Below are positions 1 to 7,541 of a stretch of DNA of 64,000 nucleotides, piece by piece. The notes below the pieces were generated by a model. The model was not told where the DNA came from. It was given only the letters and a program-made list of their open reading frames with translations, and made no database searches. The stretch is from CAYSCZ01 sp051155775. GTDB taxonomy: Bacteria; Bacteroidota; Bacteroidia; Cytophagales; Cyclobacteriaceae. Position 1 is the first letter of the stretch. Every line of letters begins with the position of its first letter. Position numbers and translations under genes: made by a program. The stretch covers positions 1 through 64,000 of the forward strand of contig DAXETV010000015.1 of the NCBI GenBank assembly GCA_051155775.1, in the 5' to 3' direction.

Positions 1-444
1 GAGATCAGGGCTTTTGTTATCTCGGTTATTCGGGAAGAGTTCGGCAGGCCAGCCAGCAATGCTGTTACGGATAAAGCATTGCTGGAACGAATGATCAGGG
101 TTGAAGAGGAGTTAAAGCACATTCATAAGCGTTTCGATGAAAACCGGGAGTATCAGGAAAAACGCTTTGAAGCTATTAATAAACGCTTTGAAGAGGACAT
201 GGAATCTCAGAACCAACGATTTGCTGCTATTGATAAGCGCTTTGAAGAAACCCGGGAATATCAAAAGCAACTTTTTGATACCACAAATAAACGCTTTGAA
301 GAAAATCAGGCGCTAAACAAAGAGCTTTTTAAAGCGCTGGATAAACGACTGGATAAAATGGATAAAAACATGAAATGGCTTACCGGCTCTGGCCTTGCCT
401 TCCTTTCGATCCTGATCACCGTCTACCAATTTCTCGCCAACTGA
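1..444 (+). CDS. Coiled-coil protein with C-terminal membrane anchor (5' end outside window)
   Basis: The reading frame is open from base 1, so the true start lies outside the window; the internal ATG at 79 is not needed as a start. The visible 147 residues are very charged and contain a recurrent KRFEE/KRFDE unit (for example HKRFDENREYQ, NKRFEEDMESQ, DKRFEETREYQ, NKRFEENQALN) spaced about 11-22 residues apart, typical of a long coiled coil. It ends with one hydrophobic segment (WLTGSGLAFLSILITVYQFLA) that looks like a C-terminal transmembrane anchor. Similar bacterial proteins are known as DUF3782/DUF1640-like coiled coils of unknown role; that assignment is only by appearance. I infer a membrane-tethered oligomerising rod, not an enzyme. 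Confidence 0.75.
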   Translation, partial: EIRAFVISVIREEFGRPASNAVTDKALLERMIRVEEELKHIHKRFDENREYQEKRFEAINKRFEEDMESQNQRFAAIDKRFEETREYQKQLFDTTNKRFEENQALNKELFKALDKRLDKMDKNMKWLTGSGLAFLSILITVYQFLAN

Positions 445-972
445 GTTACAGAACTTGCTTAAGCATGCCTTTAGTTATGCAATAAAAGTCGAACAGGGAT
501 TTTGTTTTGAACTGAGGTTTAAGCCTTAGCCTGGAAGAGAAAAATAGAGAGATGCCTTTACAATCAGGCAGGTCGGGAATTGAGATGAAATTTATTGCAC
601 TCGAAGCATAACAGATAAATCGAAACTTCCTAACAACCGTTGGAGGGAAAAAACCTGCCATTCAAAAGAAAATTATGCAGTTGGTGAAGAAAATTTTGAA
701 TTCCATATCATTGAATGCTTATTTGAAAAGATCAAGGGGCAATGTCCAGTTTTAAGAAACATTGATAGTTTTGTCTTTTTCTCCTCGGCTATTCATTTGC
801 TGAGGTGATTTCTCCATCAGAATGAAATTAAGTGGACACGGCAAAGTGTTGAACAAGGTTGATTATAAAATAAAACGAAACTACAATTAAGCTGATTTTA
901 AAAAAGCGTTCCTCTATGAGGCGCGTTTTTTTTATTATTTTGAAGATATGTTATCAATCCTCTAACTGGTAC
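445..972. other. Non-coding stretch, possible insertion-sequence scar
   Basis: I find no convincing gene in these 528 bases. An imperfect inverted repeat, TGTCCAGTTTTAA at 743-755 and TTAAGTGGACA at 828-838, resembles insertion-sequence ends. Between them the minus strand can encode a short peptide ending five bases from the left repeat. The stretch ends with the terminator hairpin at about 900-936. A 71-codon minus-strand frame at 446-661 has no recognisable features, and I do not call it. Confidence 0.4.
900..936 (-). terminator. Intrinsic terminator of the histidine kinase gene (works in both directions by sequence)
   Basis: A-run, imperfect GC stem (GCG..CCTC, loop TAT, GAGG..CGC) and T-run lie just beyond the stop codon of the minus-strand kinase gene. 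Read on the minus strand the stem is followed by CTTTTTT. On the plus strand it is followed by eight Ts, so it could also stop plus-strand transcripts. Confidence 0.6.
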
Positions 973-2973
973 CTACAGAGGCAACTTAATTATAAATTCT
1001 GCACCCTGACCAGGTGAACTGACTAAATTAACAGAGCCTCCCAGTTTTTTGGTGACAGCCCTTACGATGGATAATCCCAAACCTGTTGAATGCTCTCCAC
1101 CGGTTGGCCTGGCGGAGAGTTTTTGAAATTTGCCAAAAACCTTCTCTTTATCCAAAGCCGTAAATCCGGGCCCTTCATCCAATACATGGATTTGGATGTG
1201 ATCCGTCGCTTGTTTTATTTTTAAATAGATTGATTTGCCTGCAGTAGAGAACTTTACGGCATTGGATAGTAGATTGTCTAGTGCCCTGCAAAGTAGTTGC
1301 TTGTCTGTCTCAATTGTGAGTACTTTATCCGGCAGGTCATTGACAAAAACAAGCTTGAGCGACTTAGCCGCTGCCTGGTTGGAAAAGGCGGCCAATCGCT
1401 CATTGAGTAGGCCTCCGATCTCTATACCAGAACTGTCGACTTCATAATCTTCCCGTTCTACAGAGCGAAGGTTTACCAGGTTATCAATCAAAAGATTACC
1501 TTCTAAGGCAACTTCTTCAATTAACATGACAAAATTTCTTAAATCATCATGTATTTTTTTCTTCAAAATAGTGGCGATACCAATAATCTTGGTCAGCGGG
1601 GACTTCAGGTCATGAGCTACCACCGCGATAAGCTGTCTTTGTTCTTCATTGATGATCTGTAATTCTTTATTTTTTTTGGCTACGATTTCTTTTTGCGATG
1701 CCAACTCTGCTGTTCGCCTTTCTACCCTTTCCTCTAATTCACGGTTGATCGTTTCCAATCGGCGGGAAAGCAGTTCTTCCTGTTTTAAGGCGTTAATGAA
1801 TCTTCTCGCCAGCACAGTCGCGAGTGTAATGATATAGATAAACATACCGTAGTGAACCATCCAGATACTGTCGATCACTTTATTTACTTTGAGCAAATCA
1901 TTCACAACCGTAAGAAAGGTGATCGAGAGGCCTGTTAAGAGAATAACACTATCCGGGGCTTTGGATATAACAGCTCTTAATAATACATAAATAAGGTACA
2001 ATCCGGTAATAAAAATAATTAACTGAAAGGGCTGTAATAAGTATGATGAATAGCCGGGATGAAAGAATATGGTTACGACGGCCGCCAGGATGGTGATATA
2101 TTTAAGAATAGTTACAAACACATTAGAAATAAATTTTGAATAAATGCTTGCTACGAAGAGTGTATTCAGCGCCGCAACGGTATATACCGAGAGGTACTCC
2201 AGCTTCTTCAATAAAATCCAGTCTATATTGGGGAATAGCTTCACAATAGGCATGCTTATTTTAGTCATTGACTGAGCCAGCAGGCATATACAGATAAGAA
2301 AAAAATACAGGTTGTGCATTTCCTTCCTCCGCTTGAAAAATAAGTACAAGTGGTAAAGGCCAATGATAAAAATGCTGCCATAGATAAACTGATTTATGGT
2401 ATCCCGCTGATCAATGGCCCGCTTGATCATTTCATAAGGTCCGATTCTGGGCACAGACCAGATGCCTCCATTTTCATGGGAGAAATTACAGACCTGTACA
2501 ATGATGACCAGATCCTCCCCAACATCCTGTATTTTGTAAAATCGACCCTCCAGCCTTGGTCGGGCTTCTTCAACTGATTTGCCTACTTTACCAACACCGC
2601 CCAGTAGTTTATTGTTGGCATATACACGGTACGAAAGTGCAACATCATGGAATTCTATGCCCAGATCCTGGCCATGAAGCGACTTTGGTATCTTAAGTTT
2701 GCAATAATAGGTCCCATAGCCGATACCGGAAAATTTTTCACCTTCCCAAATCACATCATCCCAGGAGCCTGGTACTGGCACAGGCACAGCCATTGCCTCA
2801 TTCAATACTTCCCGGTAGTTGAGGTATTTGTTGATCACAAGATTCCATGAACCATACAATCGGGTGATTTTATTTTCATTTACCTCAAAGGTTGGAATGT
2901 CAGGGTTTACTGCGAAGCATTGAAAGAGGCTTATAAAAATTGCAGTTGTGAAAAATATCCCAAATCTTACCAC
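973..2973 (-). CDS. 7TMR-DISM sensor histidine kinase
   Basis: Predicted two-component sensor kinase of the inner membrane. Residues 1-21 form a signal sequence. About 30-185 form a jelly-roll, galactose-binding-like extracellular domain (PGSWDD, GYGTYYCKLKIP). About 195-400 carry seven hydrophobic segments of the 7TMR-DISM type, about 405-445 a coiled coil, then HisKA with phosphoacceptor H454 in VVAHDLKSPL, and HATPase_c with N box LLSNAVKFS and glycine motifs DEGPGF and TGLGLS near the C terminus. The extracellular fold suggests carbohydrate or glycoconjugate sensing, which is inference. No response regulator is adjacent, so the partner is elsewhere. The start codon is GTG at 2971-2973; an in-frame TGA lies immediately upstream. 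Confidence 0.9.
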   Translation of the reverse strand: MVRFGIFFTTAIFISLFQCFAVNPDIPTFEVNENKITRLYGSWNLVINKYLNYREVLNEAMAVPVPVPGSWDDVIWEGEKFSGIGYGTYYCKLKIPKSLHGQDLGIEFHDVALSYRVYANNKLLGGVGKVGKSVEEARPRLEGRFYKIQDVGEDLVIIVQVCNFSHENGGIWSVPRIGPYEMIKRAIDQRDTINQFIYGSIFIIGLYHLYLFFKRRKEMHNLYFFLICICLLAQSMTKISMPIVKLFPNIDWILLKKLEYLSVYTVAALNTLFVASIYSKFISNVFVTILKYITILAAVVTIFFHPGYSSYLLQPFQLIIFITGLYLIYVLLRAVISKAPDSVILLTGLSITFLTVVNDLLKVNKVIDSIWMVHYGMFIYIITLATVLARRFINALKQEELLSRRLETINRELEERVERRTAELASQKEIVAKKNKELQIINEEQRQLIAVVAHDLKSPLTKIIGIATILKKKIHDDLRNFVMLIEEVALEGNLLIDNLVNLRSVEREDYEVDSSGIEIGGLLNERLAAFSNQAAAKSLKLVFVNDLPDKVLTIETDKQLLCRALDNLLSNAVKFSTAGKSIYLKIKQATDHIQIHVLDEGPGFTALDKEKVFGKFQKLSARPTGGEHSTGLGLSIVRAVTKKLGGSVNLVSSPGQGAEFIIKLPL

Positions 2974-3444
2974 TCATTTAAATTTTCTATTCCGGAGGCC
3001 CTGTTTTTACCGGATGGAATCATTAAAAAAAAATCTAGCATAAAATAAAACATGTGCTAAGTAAACTAATAAAAATTTCTTCAATTTCTATATTATGGAG
3101 TTGAAATACATTCAATTATGCTATCCACGTCACAATTAAAAAAAATTATGCAATGCACCATCTAATGGCTCATGGGTAAGTTTTTCTATTTCTTTAATTT
3201 ATTTTTTATCTGTTTTGCGCTGGGGATGAAGGTATAATTTTGATTAAACAATGTGTGCTGCCGGATTCATTCCAAATTATGTAAAGGTAAGTTGTACCCA
3301 CACTTACCTGTGCCAAAACCCGCCCCCTTGTGCCACCCGCCGTCCAAGCCTGCCACCCTGCAGTCCAATCCGGTCTTGGCCCTGCTCCTAAGGCCAGATA
3401 GGCGATCCATATTCATACCATCATTAAATCACGGCACGCTATTT
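2974..3444. other. Long intergenic region with hairpin and GC-rich repeats
   Basis: No gene is supported here. The right half contains a perfect 8-bp inverted repeat AGGTAAGT/ACTTACCT (3285-3292 and 3302-3309, 9-nt loop). A short GC-rich block of degenerate 20-bp tandem repeats follows at 3311-3371, standing out from the AT-rich flanks. A plus-strand frame spanning the block is probably spurious, because it runs into the antisense of the lipoprotein gene. Confidence 0.5.
3311..3371. repeat. Three degenerate 20-bp tandem repeats, GC-rich
   Basis: Units begin at 3311, 3331 and 3351. The second and third are close: TGCCACCCGCCGTCCAAGCC and TGCCACCCTGCAGTCCAATC. The first keeps only TGCC and the C-rich core. 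The block follows the stop of the minus-strand lipoprotein gene and the hairpin at 3285-3309. Confidence 0.5.
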
Positions 3445-3909
3445 TTACTCCACCTTCTCCTGTTTGCCGAAATAAATCTCATTGTTATTGCCATCCTCAT
3501 CCCAGTCAATCAGTCCTTCGAAAGTACCTACATTTCCATTGATGGTAATTTTATAGGCAGTAGCTACCTTGTCATCAGGATATTTCGGGTCGTTAATGGT
3601 GGTAAGGAATAAGCTGTCGTTATCTACTTTCCAGGTACCTTTTGTGCTGAACAGTAGCGTACCACGCAGACTGAAATATGCCGCTTTGAAGGTACCATCT
3701 TTGTAAAATGTGGTTACAATCGGTTTGATGCTCAGGGTTTCCTCCCATTTTCCTTCCGGCACCTCAAATACAGAGTCCTTATCCAGCAATGTCAAGCTCA
3801 TGGATAGGTTTTGCCATTTGCCGACCATGTCTTCTTCTGAATACTTGTTACAAGCTGTGAGTATCAAAATAATTGCAGAGGTGGTTGCTATCCGTCTTTT
3901 TATTCTCAA
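3445..3909 (-). CDS. Lipocalin-like lipoprotein
   Basis: A 154-residue exported lipoprotein. The N terminus is basic and hydrophobic and ends in the lipobox ILTAC, so processing at the cysteine near residue 20 is likely. The body reads as alternating beta strands with GKWQN near the mature N terminus and GTWKVDNDSLFLT later, the pattern of lipocalin-like domains that Bacteroidota use for small outer-membrane lipoproteins. Ligand and role are unknown. No ATG is available: in-frame stops lie just upstream and the first plausible start is TTG at 3907-3909. It sits only 5 bases after the stop of the upstream 103-residue gene, so translation may be coupled to it. Confidence 0.75.
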   Translation of the reverse strand: MRIKRRIATTSAIILILTACNKYSEEDMVGKWQNLSMSLTLLDKDSVFEVPEGKWEETLSIKPIVTTFYKDGTFKAAYFSLRGTLLFSTKGTWKVDNDSLFLTTINDPKYPDDKVATAYKITINGNVGTFEGLIDWDEDGNNNEIYFGKQEKVE

Positions 3910-3914
3910 AATAA

Positions 3915-4226
3915 CTACTCATCAATTAGTTTGACCGCATGATATCGATTCATCTGGTCAAAGCAATTGCAAGAACCAGAAGTTTCAACCGCTGATTCAA
4001 AAGCTTTAACCATCTTATCGCCAGGAAATTTCCGGACAGTATAGCAGTTATGGCTTGTCTTATGGGCAGCAGTTTTGTCGTTAGTGCTCCAGGCCACAGT
4101 TTCCACATCCCGGCTCAGTATTCCCTGGATGGCTGTGCAAGACTGACCAGGATAGATGAACCGTACCCTTTGTGAACGGTTATACCGGGAATCTTTCGTA
4201 TTCCATTGATCAATTAAATATTTCAT
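3915..4226 (-). CDS. Small protein of unknown function
   Basis: A 103-residue frame with an ATG start, polar and Cys-containing (PGQSCTAIQG, HNCYTVRKFPGDKM, SGSCNCF). It has no signal peptide or membrane segment and I do not recognise a family. Support comes mainly from position: it fills the space between an EamA transporter gene and the lipoprotein gene on the same strand, and its stop is 5 bases before the apparent TTG start of that lipoprotein. The four cysteines could bind metal or form disulfides, which is speculation. It may also be a chance frame. Confidence 0.4.
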   Translation of the reverse strand: MKYLIDQWNTKDSRYNRSQRVRFIYPGQSCTAIQGILSRDVETVAWSTNDKTAAHKTSHNCYTVRKFPGDKMVKAFESAVETSGSCNCFDQMNRYHAVKLIDE

Positions 4227-4266
4227 GGATGGTGGCTCGATTTCTGTTTAAGATAATAAATGATTA

Positions 4267-5142
4267 TCACTTCCTGCCATGCATCCATACTTCTATCATG
4301 GCGGTCAGCAAAATACAACATCCCCCGACAACCACATTGCCCTCAGGTACTTCACTGAGGAAAATTAAACCCAGGAGAATACCAAACAGCGGTGTTAAGT
4401 TGCTTAAGATGCTGATGGTAGACACACTAAAATGCGCCATACTTCTGACAAACAGGCTATGTCCAAAAGCACTCGTAAAAACACCCAGGATCAGCAAGGA
4501 ATGCCAGTTTAAGGTCAGCTCTGTCTGCCAGTTGCTTCCGGAAATCAGGAATAGCGCTGGCCACATGATAGATACCACCGTCATCATCTGGTAGTACATC
4601 AATACTTCACCACTTAGCTCCCGTATCTTTTGCTTTAATAAAATATTTCTGAAAGCGTACAGCAGGGATGATGAGAACCCGAAGAGTATGCCGACGGTAT
4701 ACTCATTCTCTAATGAAAACTCCGGTATGAGCAAGTACACCCCAAAGAAGGCGATTAAACTAACCGGAAGGTGGTGCCAGAGAAATTTTGTTTTTAAAAA
4801 AACCGGCTCAATCAATATACTGATGACAGGATAAGTGAAAAGCGATAACATACCGATGGCAACGGTTGAGTACTGCAAGGCATAAAAATAGGTGGTCCAG
4901 TGGGAAGCCAACAATATACCACTGATTATTATGGTTAATCGGGTGCGGCCGGTTATGAATGGTGCCGGACGGTTAGTCAGCCGGAAGAATATATAAAGTG
5001 CTATGCATGCAATCGCACAGCGGATCCAGATGGTGGTAGGAGGGGGTAAGGTTATGTATTTTCCCAGCACACCCGAGGACGACATGACAAATATGCCTAA
5101 TAATAACTGTAGAAATTGATTGGAAGGGGATAAGCTGAACAC
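4267..5142 (-). CDS. EamA/DMT-family transporter
   Basis: A 291-residue inner-membrane protein with about ten hydrophobic segments in two similar halves, the usual size and layout of drug/metabolite transporter (EamA) permeases. The second half has the typical GxxxxLLxA(F)RNILLK...YYQMMTV layout and ends with a repeat-two helix SILSNLTPLFGILLGLIFL followed by a short basic tail. Family members export amino acids, nucleobases or drugs; the substrate cannot be read from the sequence. It heads the minus-strand group that includes the 103-residue gene and the lipoprotein, with a 40-base gap. A second EamA protein occurs at 36531-37433. Confidence 0.88.
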   Translation of the reverse strand: MFSLSPSNQFLQLLLGIFVMSSSGVLGKYITLPPPTTIWIRCAIACIALYIFFRLTNRPAPFITGRTRLTIIISGILLASHWTTYFYALQYSTVAIGMLSLFTYPVISILIEPVFLKTKFLWHHLPVSLIAFFGVYLLIPEFSLENEYTVGILFGFSSSLLYAFRNILLKQKIRELSGEVLMYYQMMTVVSIMWPALFLISGSNWQTELTLNWHSLLILGVFTSAFGHSLFVRSMAHFSVSTISILSNLTPLFGILLGLIFLSEVPEGNVVVGGCCILLTAMIEVWMHGRK

Positions 5143-5299
5143 ATGGCGAAAATAGTTTTTAATTATTTGGCGGAAGAAAAAGGTCTGAAATATTGAAGTA
5201 TCTATTTTTGACGTAGTTGGTCTAAAAGTTTTGTAGGAGGTAGCACATATTATCTGTATCGCGATTAGTTTGATTAAATGATTTCAGATTAGAAATTAT

Positions 5300-5680
5300 T
5301 CATCCATGAATGCTCTCGAAATTCAAAAACTGATTCATCAAAATAAAATGCTTGTTAAAACTATACAAGGTCGAGTTTGACTCTATAACCTGTTGGATGA
5401 TTAGTAAATCCGGAATGCCCACTTTATTTATTCCGTTTTTCAGGATGAGTATCTGGTATTTTCTAATCAACATCCAATCGATTGATAGTGGTACTACCTC
5501 TAAATTTTCAAGACTTTTGGTGACCTCCTTTTGATTTTGCAAATCAAAGGCTGGGATTAGTTCCGTTAAGATAACCTCATTAGTCACCACCAGGTCTTCA
5601 GAAATCAACTTGTCGAGCAATGTATTCTCCTCATTTCTGAAGTAGTCTATCCATACGGAACTATCAGCCAGGACGCTCAT
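5300..5680 (-). CDS. vapC: VapC-type PIN-domain toxin
   Basis: A 126-residue PIN-domain protein, the toxin half of a type II toxin-antitoxin pair; VapC proteins are Mg-dependent RNases that cut tRNA or rRNA. Acidic active-site positions visible are D6 (ADSSVWIDYF), E40 (TELIPA) and D91 (GIPDLLI). The fourth position, usually Asp in a T-x-D-x-D-F block, is N109 in YSFNKHF. Many active PIN proteins have variation there. Its start overlaps the antitoxin stop by 4 bases (ATGA), the usual coupling of vapBC operons. Confidence 0.88.
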   Translation of the reverse strand: MSVLADSSVWIDYFRNEENTLLDKLISEDLVVTNEVILTELIPAFDLQNQKEVTKSLENLEVVPLSIDWMLIRKYQILILKNGINKVGIPDLLIIQQVIESNSTLYSFNKHFILMNQFLNFESIHG

Positions 5681-5871
5681 TTTCTGTCCCTTCTCACATC
5701 CAAATCAATATCCAAATCGATCTTACCTTTAAAGCTTAAAAGCCGCTGACGTTTAGCTCTTTTGATCTGCGCCTCTAGTGCTTCTTTTATGACCTGGCTC
5801 TTTGTTTTTGCCCCCGTTACCCGCATTGCTTCTTTGATTAAAGCTTCTGAAATATCTAATGTATTTCTCAT
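5677..5871 (-). CDS. vapB: VapB-type antitoxin
   Basis: A 64-residue protein in the antitoxin position upstream of vapC and overlapping it by 4 bases. The N-terminal half (NTLDISEALIKEAMRV, then TKSQVIKEALEAQI) matches ribbon-helix-helix VapB antitoxins of the DUF2191 type. The basic and acidic tail (KRAKRQRLL, IDLDIDLDVRRDRK) would wrap around and inhibit the toxin. Such antitoxins bind their own promoter; a perfect short palindrome lies 14 bases upstream of the start. Confidence 0.85.
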   Translation of the reverse strand: MRNTLDISEALIKEAMRVTGAKTKSQVIKEALEAQIKRAKRQRLLSFKGKIDLDIDLDVRRDRK

Positions 5872-6196
5872 GTTATATTATGCAATATGTCATATAAAAT
5901 TATGTGAGATAAAAATAAAGCATTAATGTATTAGCATTATTTATTTATTCTAAAATTTGAATCCCTGTATAATTTCACCACATACTATAATAATAGTAGG
6001 CGCTATCAACTATCAGGTCTCTTAAAAGCGATGCTCTGTAAACTTTAGCTTTGACTTTAATTCTTTGACTTTCATTCCAATTGATTAACGCATAGCCATT
6101 AAAATACCTGTTGCCCCGGGATTTTTTGGATTTTACTTATTAGAAAGTATTAATCTTTAAATAACACGACTTTGTGAGCTGGAGTGGATGCATGCT
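5872..6196. other. Intergenic region upstream of vapBC
   Basis: It holds the vapB promoter/operator region at its left end and the 3' flank of the MFS gene at its right end. I see no gene, tRNA or strong hairpin in the remaining AT-rich sequence. Confidence 0.45.
5885..5895. promoter_or_regulatory. Candidate VapBC operator palindrome
   Basis: ATATG-T-CATAT is a perfect palindrome with one central base, 14 bp upstream of the vapB ATG. Autoregulating RHH antitoxins bind short palindromes at this place. The assignment is inferred from position and symmetry only. Confidence 0.4.
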
Positions 6197-7441
6197 CTAA
6201 AATTTTCTCTGCGCTTTTCTAAAGAGTATGGTTACTACCATGCCCAAAATAGAAAATCCGGCTAAAATGCCGAAAAGATTTTGATGGCCGGCATAACCAG
6301 GTGCACTGTCCAGCACCCAGCCCATCAGTGGCCCCATAAATACGTCAGGTGTATAACCGATAACCGAAACAACTCCGGCGGCACTACCTGTGATCACTAA
6401 GGGGAGTTTGGCTTCCTGGAATAGGGCAAAGTACAAACCGCGTAATCCATAGATACCCACACTGGTTGTTGCCAGAGTTAGTATGATCGTGACTTCCATT
6501 CCGGGCTGTAGAAATCCTGTTGTTAAAAACAGACTACCTACCAGCATGATGGCAAAACAAACCGCCACTATCTTGGAATGTAAAAAATAATCACCCAGCA
6601 GGCCCGCTGCAATGGCAGCCAGGGGGCGGATCCAGAATGAGATGGTTGCGATATGGGCAGCATCCACATCATTATAATTGAAGGCGACACTGGCATACAA
6701 GGAAAAGTCATCCGTACATTTGTAGCCTACATAGCTGCAAAGCACAATCAACGCCTGGTACCATACTGTCCTTCTTTTTAAGGCTATTTTCACACCTTCC
6801 ATGGAAATTTTTTGCATCGAATCCCGGTCAAAAATGTCTTTAGGCAGGAAAAACCAAATGAGCAGGGCACCTGAGGCAGTCAGCCCGCTAAAGATCAGGA
6901 TAATGTAGCTTAGGGATTGGCTAAGCTGTTGGGTAGTTGCATCATCCGCAGAAACATGTAAAAAAGCATCCAGCAGAAAAACCGAGGAAGAAGCAATGGC
7001 TGCAGCCACAAACCCCCGTCCCGCATCAATTGCACCAAATGACCTTCCCTGAGCATCTGCTCCCCCTAGCTCTCGTTGGGCCTTCACATAGGCAGCCCAG
7101 AATAGCAGTATGGTTGTAAGTCCCCAAAAACCATATAGAAGTGTAAGTACAAACAGGCTGGGTATGGTGGCCATCCAAACACCACCCAAGGAGGTAACCA
7201 GCAATGCCGTTGGCAGGAGGCTGCGAGGAGAGAACCGGTCAGCGACAGGGCCTCCGAAAAAATAGGCGAGCATTGCTACAATTCCATAAAGTGAGAAAGC
7301 GGTGCCGAGCTGAAGGTTATTGATGTCAAAAGCTGCGAGAAATGTAGGGCGAAAAATACGTGTCACGACGAAGGGAAGCAGGAAAATAAATTCTCCAATC
7401 AGCATCAAGATCCCTACCGAAAGAATTTTACGAAAATCCAT
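6197..7441 (-). CDS. MFS transporter (sugar-phosphate/organic-anion permease-like)
   Basis: A 414-residue polytopic inner-membrane protein with about twelve hydrophobic segments. The MFS loop 2-3 motif is visible as FFGGPVADRFSPRSLLP, and a charged central loop (FDRDSMQKISMEGVKIALKR) separates two six-helix halves. General resemblance is to the GlpT/UhpC-like permease branch, though the substrate is not clear. It lies 100 bases downstream of the D-aminoacylase-like gene on the same strand. That could mean it imports the substrate or product of that enzyme, but this is inference from neighbourhood alone. Confidence 0.85.
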   Translation of the reverse strand: MDFRKILSVGILMLIGEFIFLLPFVVTRIFRPTFLAAFDINNLQLGTAFSLYGIVAMLAYFFGGPVADRFSPRSLLPTALLVTSLGGVWMATIPSLFVLTLLYGFWGLTTILLFWAAYVKAQRELGGADAQGRSFGAIDAGRGFVAAAIASSSVFLLDAFLHVSADDATTQQLSQSLSYIILIFSGLTASGALLIWFFLPKDIFDRDSMQKISMEGVKIALKRRTVWYQALIVLCSYVGYKCTDDFSLYASVAFNYNDVDAAHIATISFWIRPLAAIAAGLLGDYFLHSKIVAVCFAIMLVGSLFLTTGFLQPGMEVTIILTLATTSVGIYGLRGLYFALFQEAKLPLVITGSAAGVVSVIGYTPDVFMGPLMGWVLDSAPGYAGHQNLFGILAGFSILGMVVTILFRKAQRKF

Positions 7442-7541
7442 ACATTCTGCAACCTAATGAATTTTGCAGTTAATAACAGGAATGAAAAAATGATTCATTT
7501 CTTTAAAACTTCGTTAATCGCTTGTATCTTAGCCTTTTTTC

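Noticed and set aside
446..661. A 71-codon minus-strand frame after the first gene
   Set aside because: No family features, poor composition for a protein, and no conserved neighbour; treated as chance.
3253..3612. A 119-codon plus-strand frame over the GC-rich repeats
   Set aside because: It runs into the antisense of the lipoprotein gene and is proline/leucine-rich low-complexity sequence.
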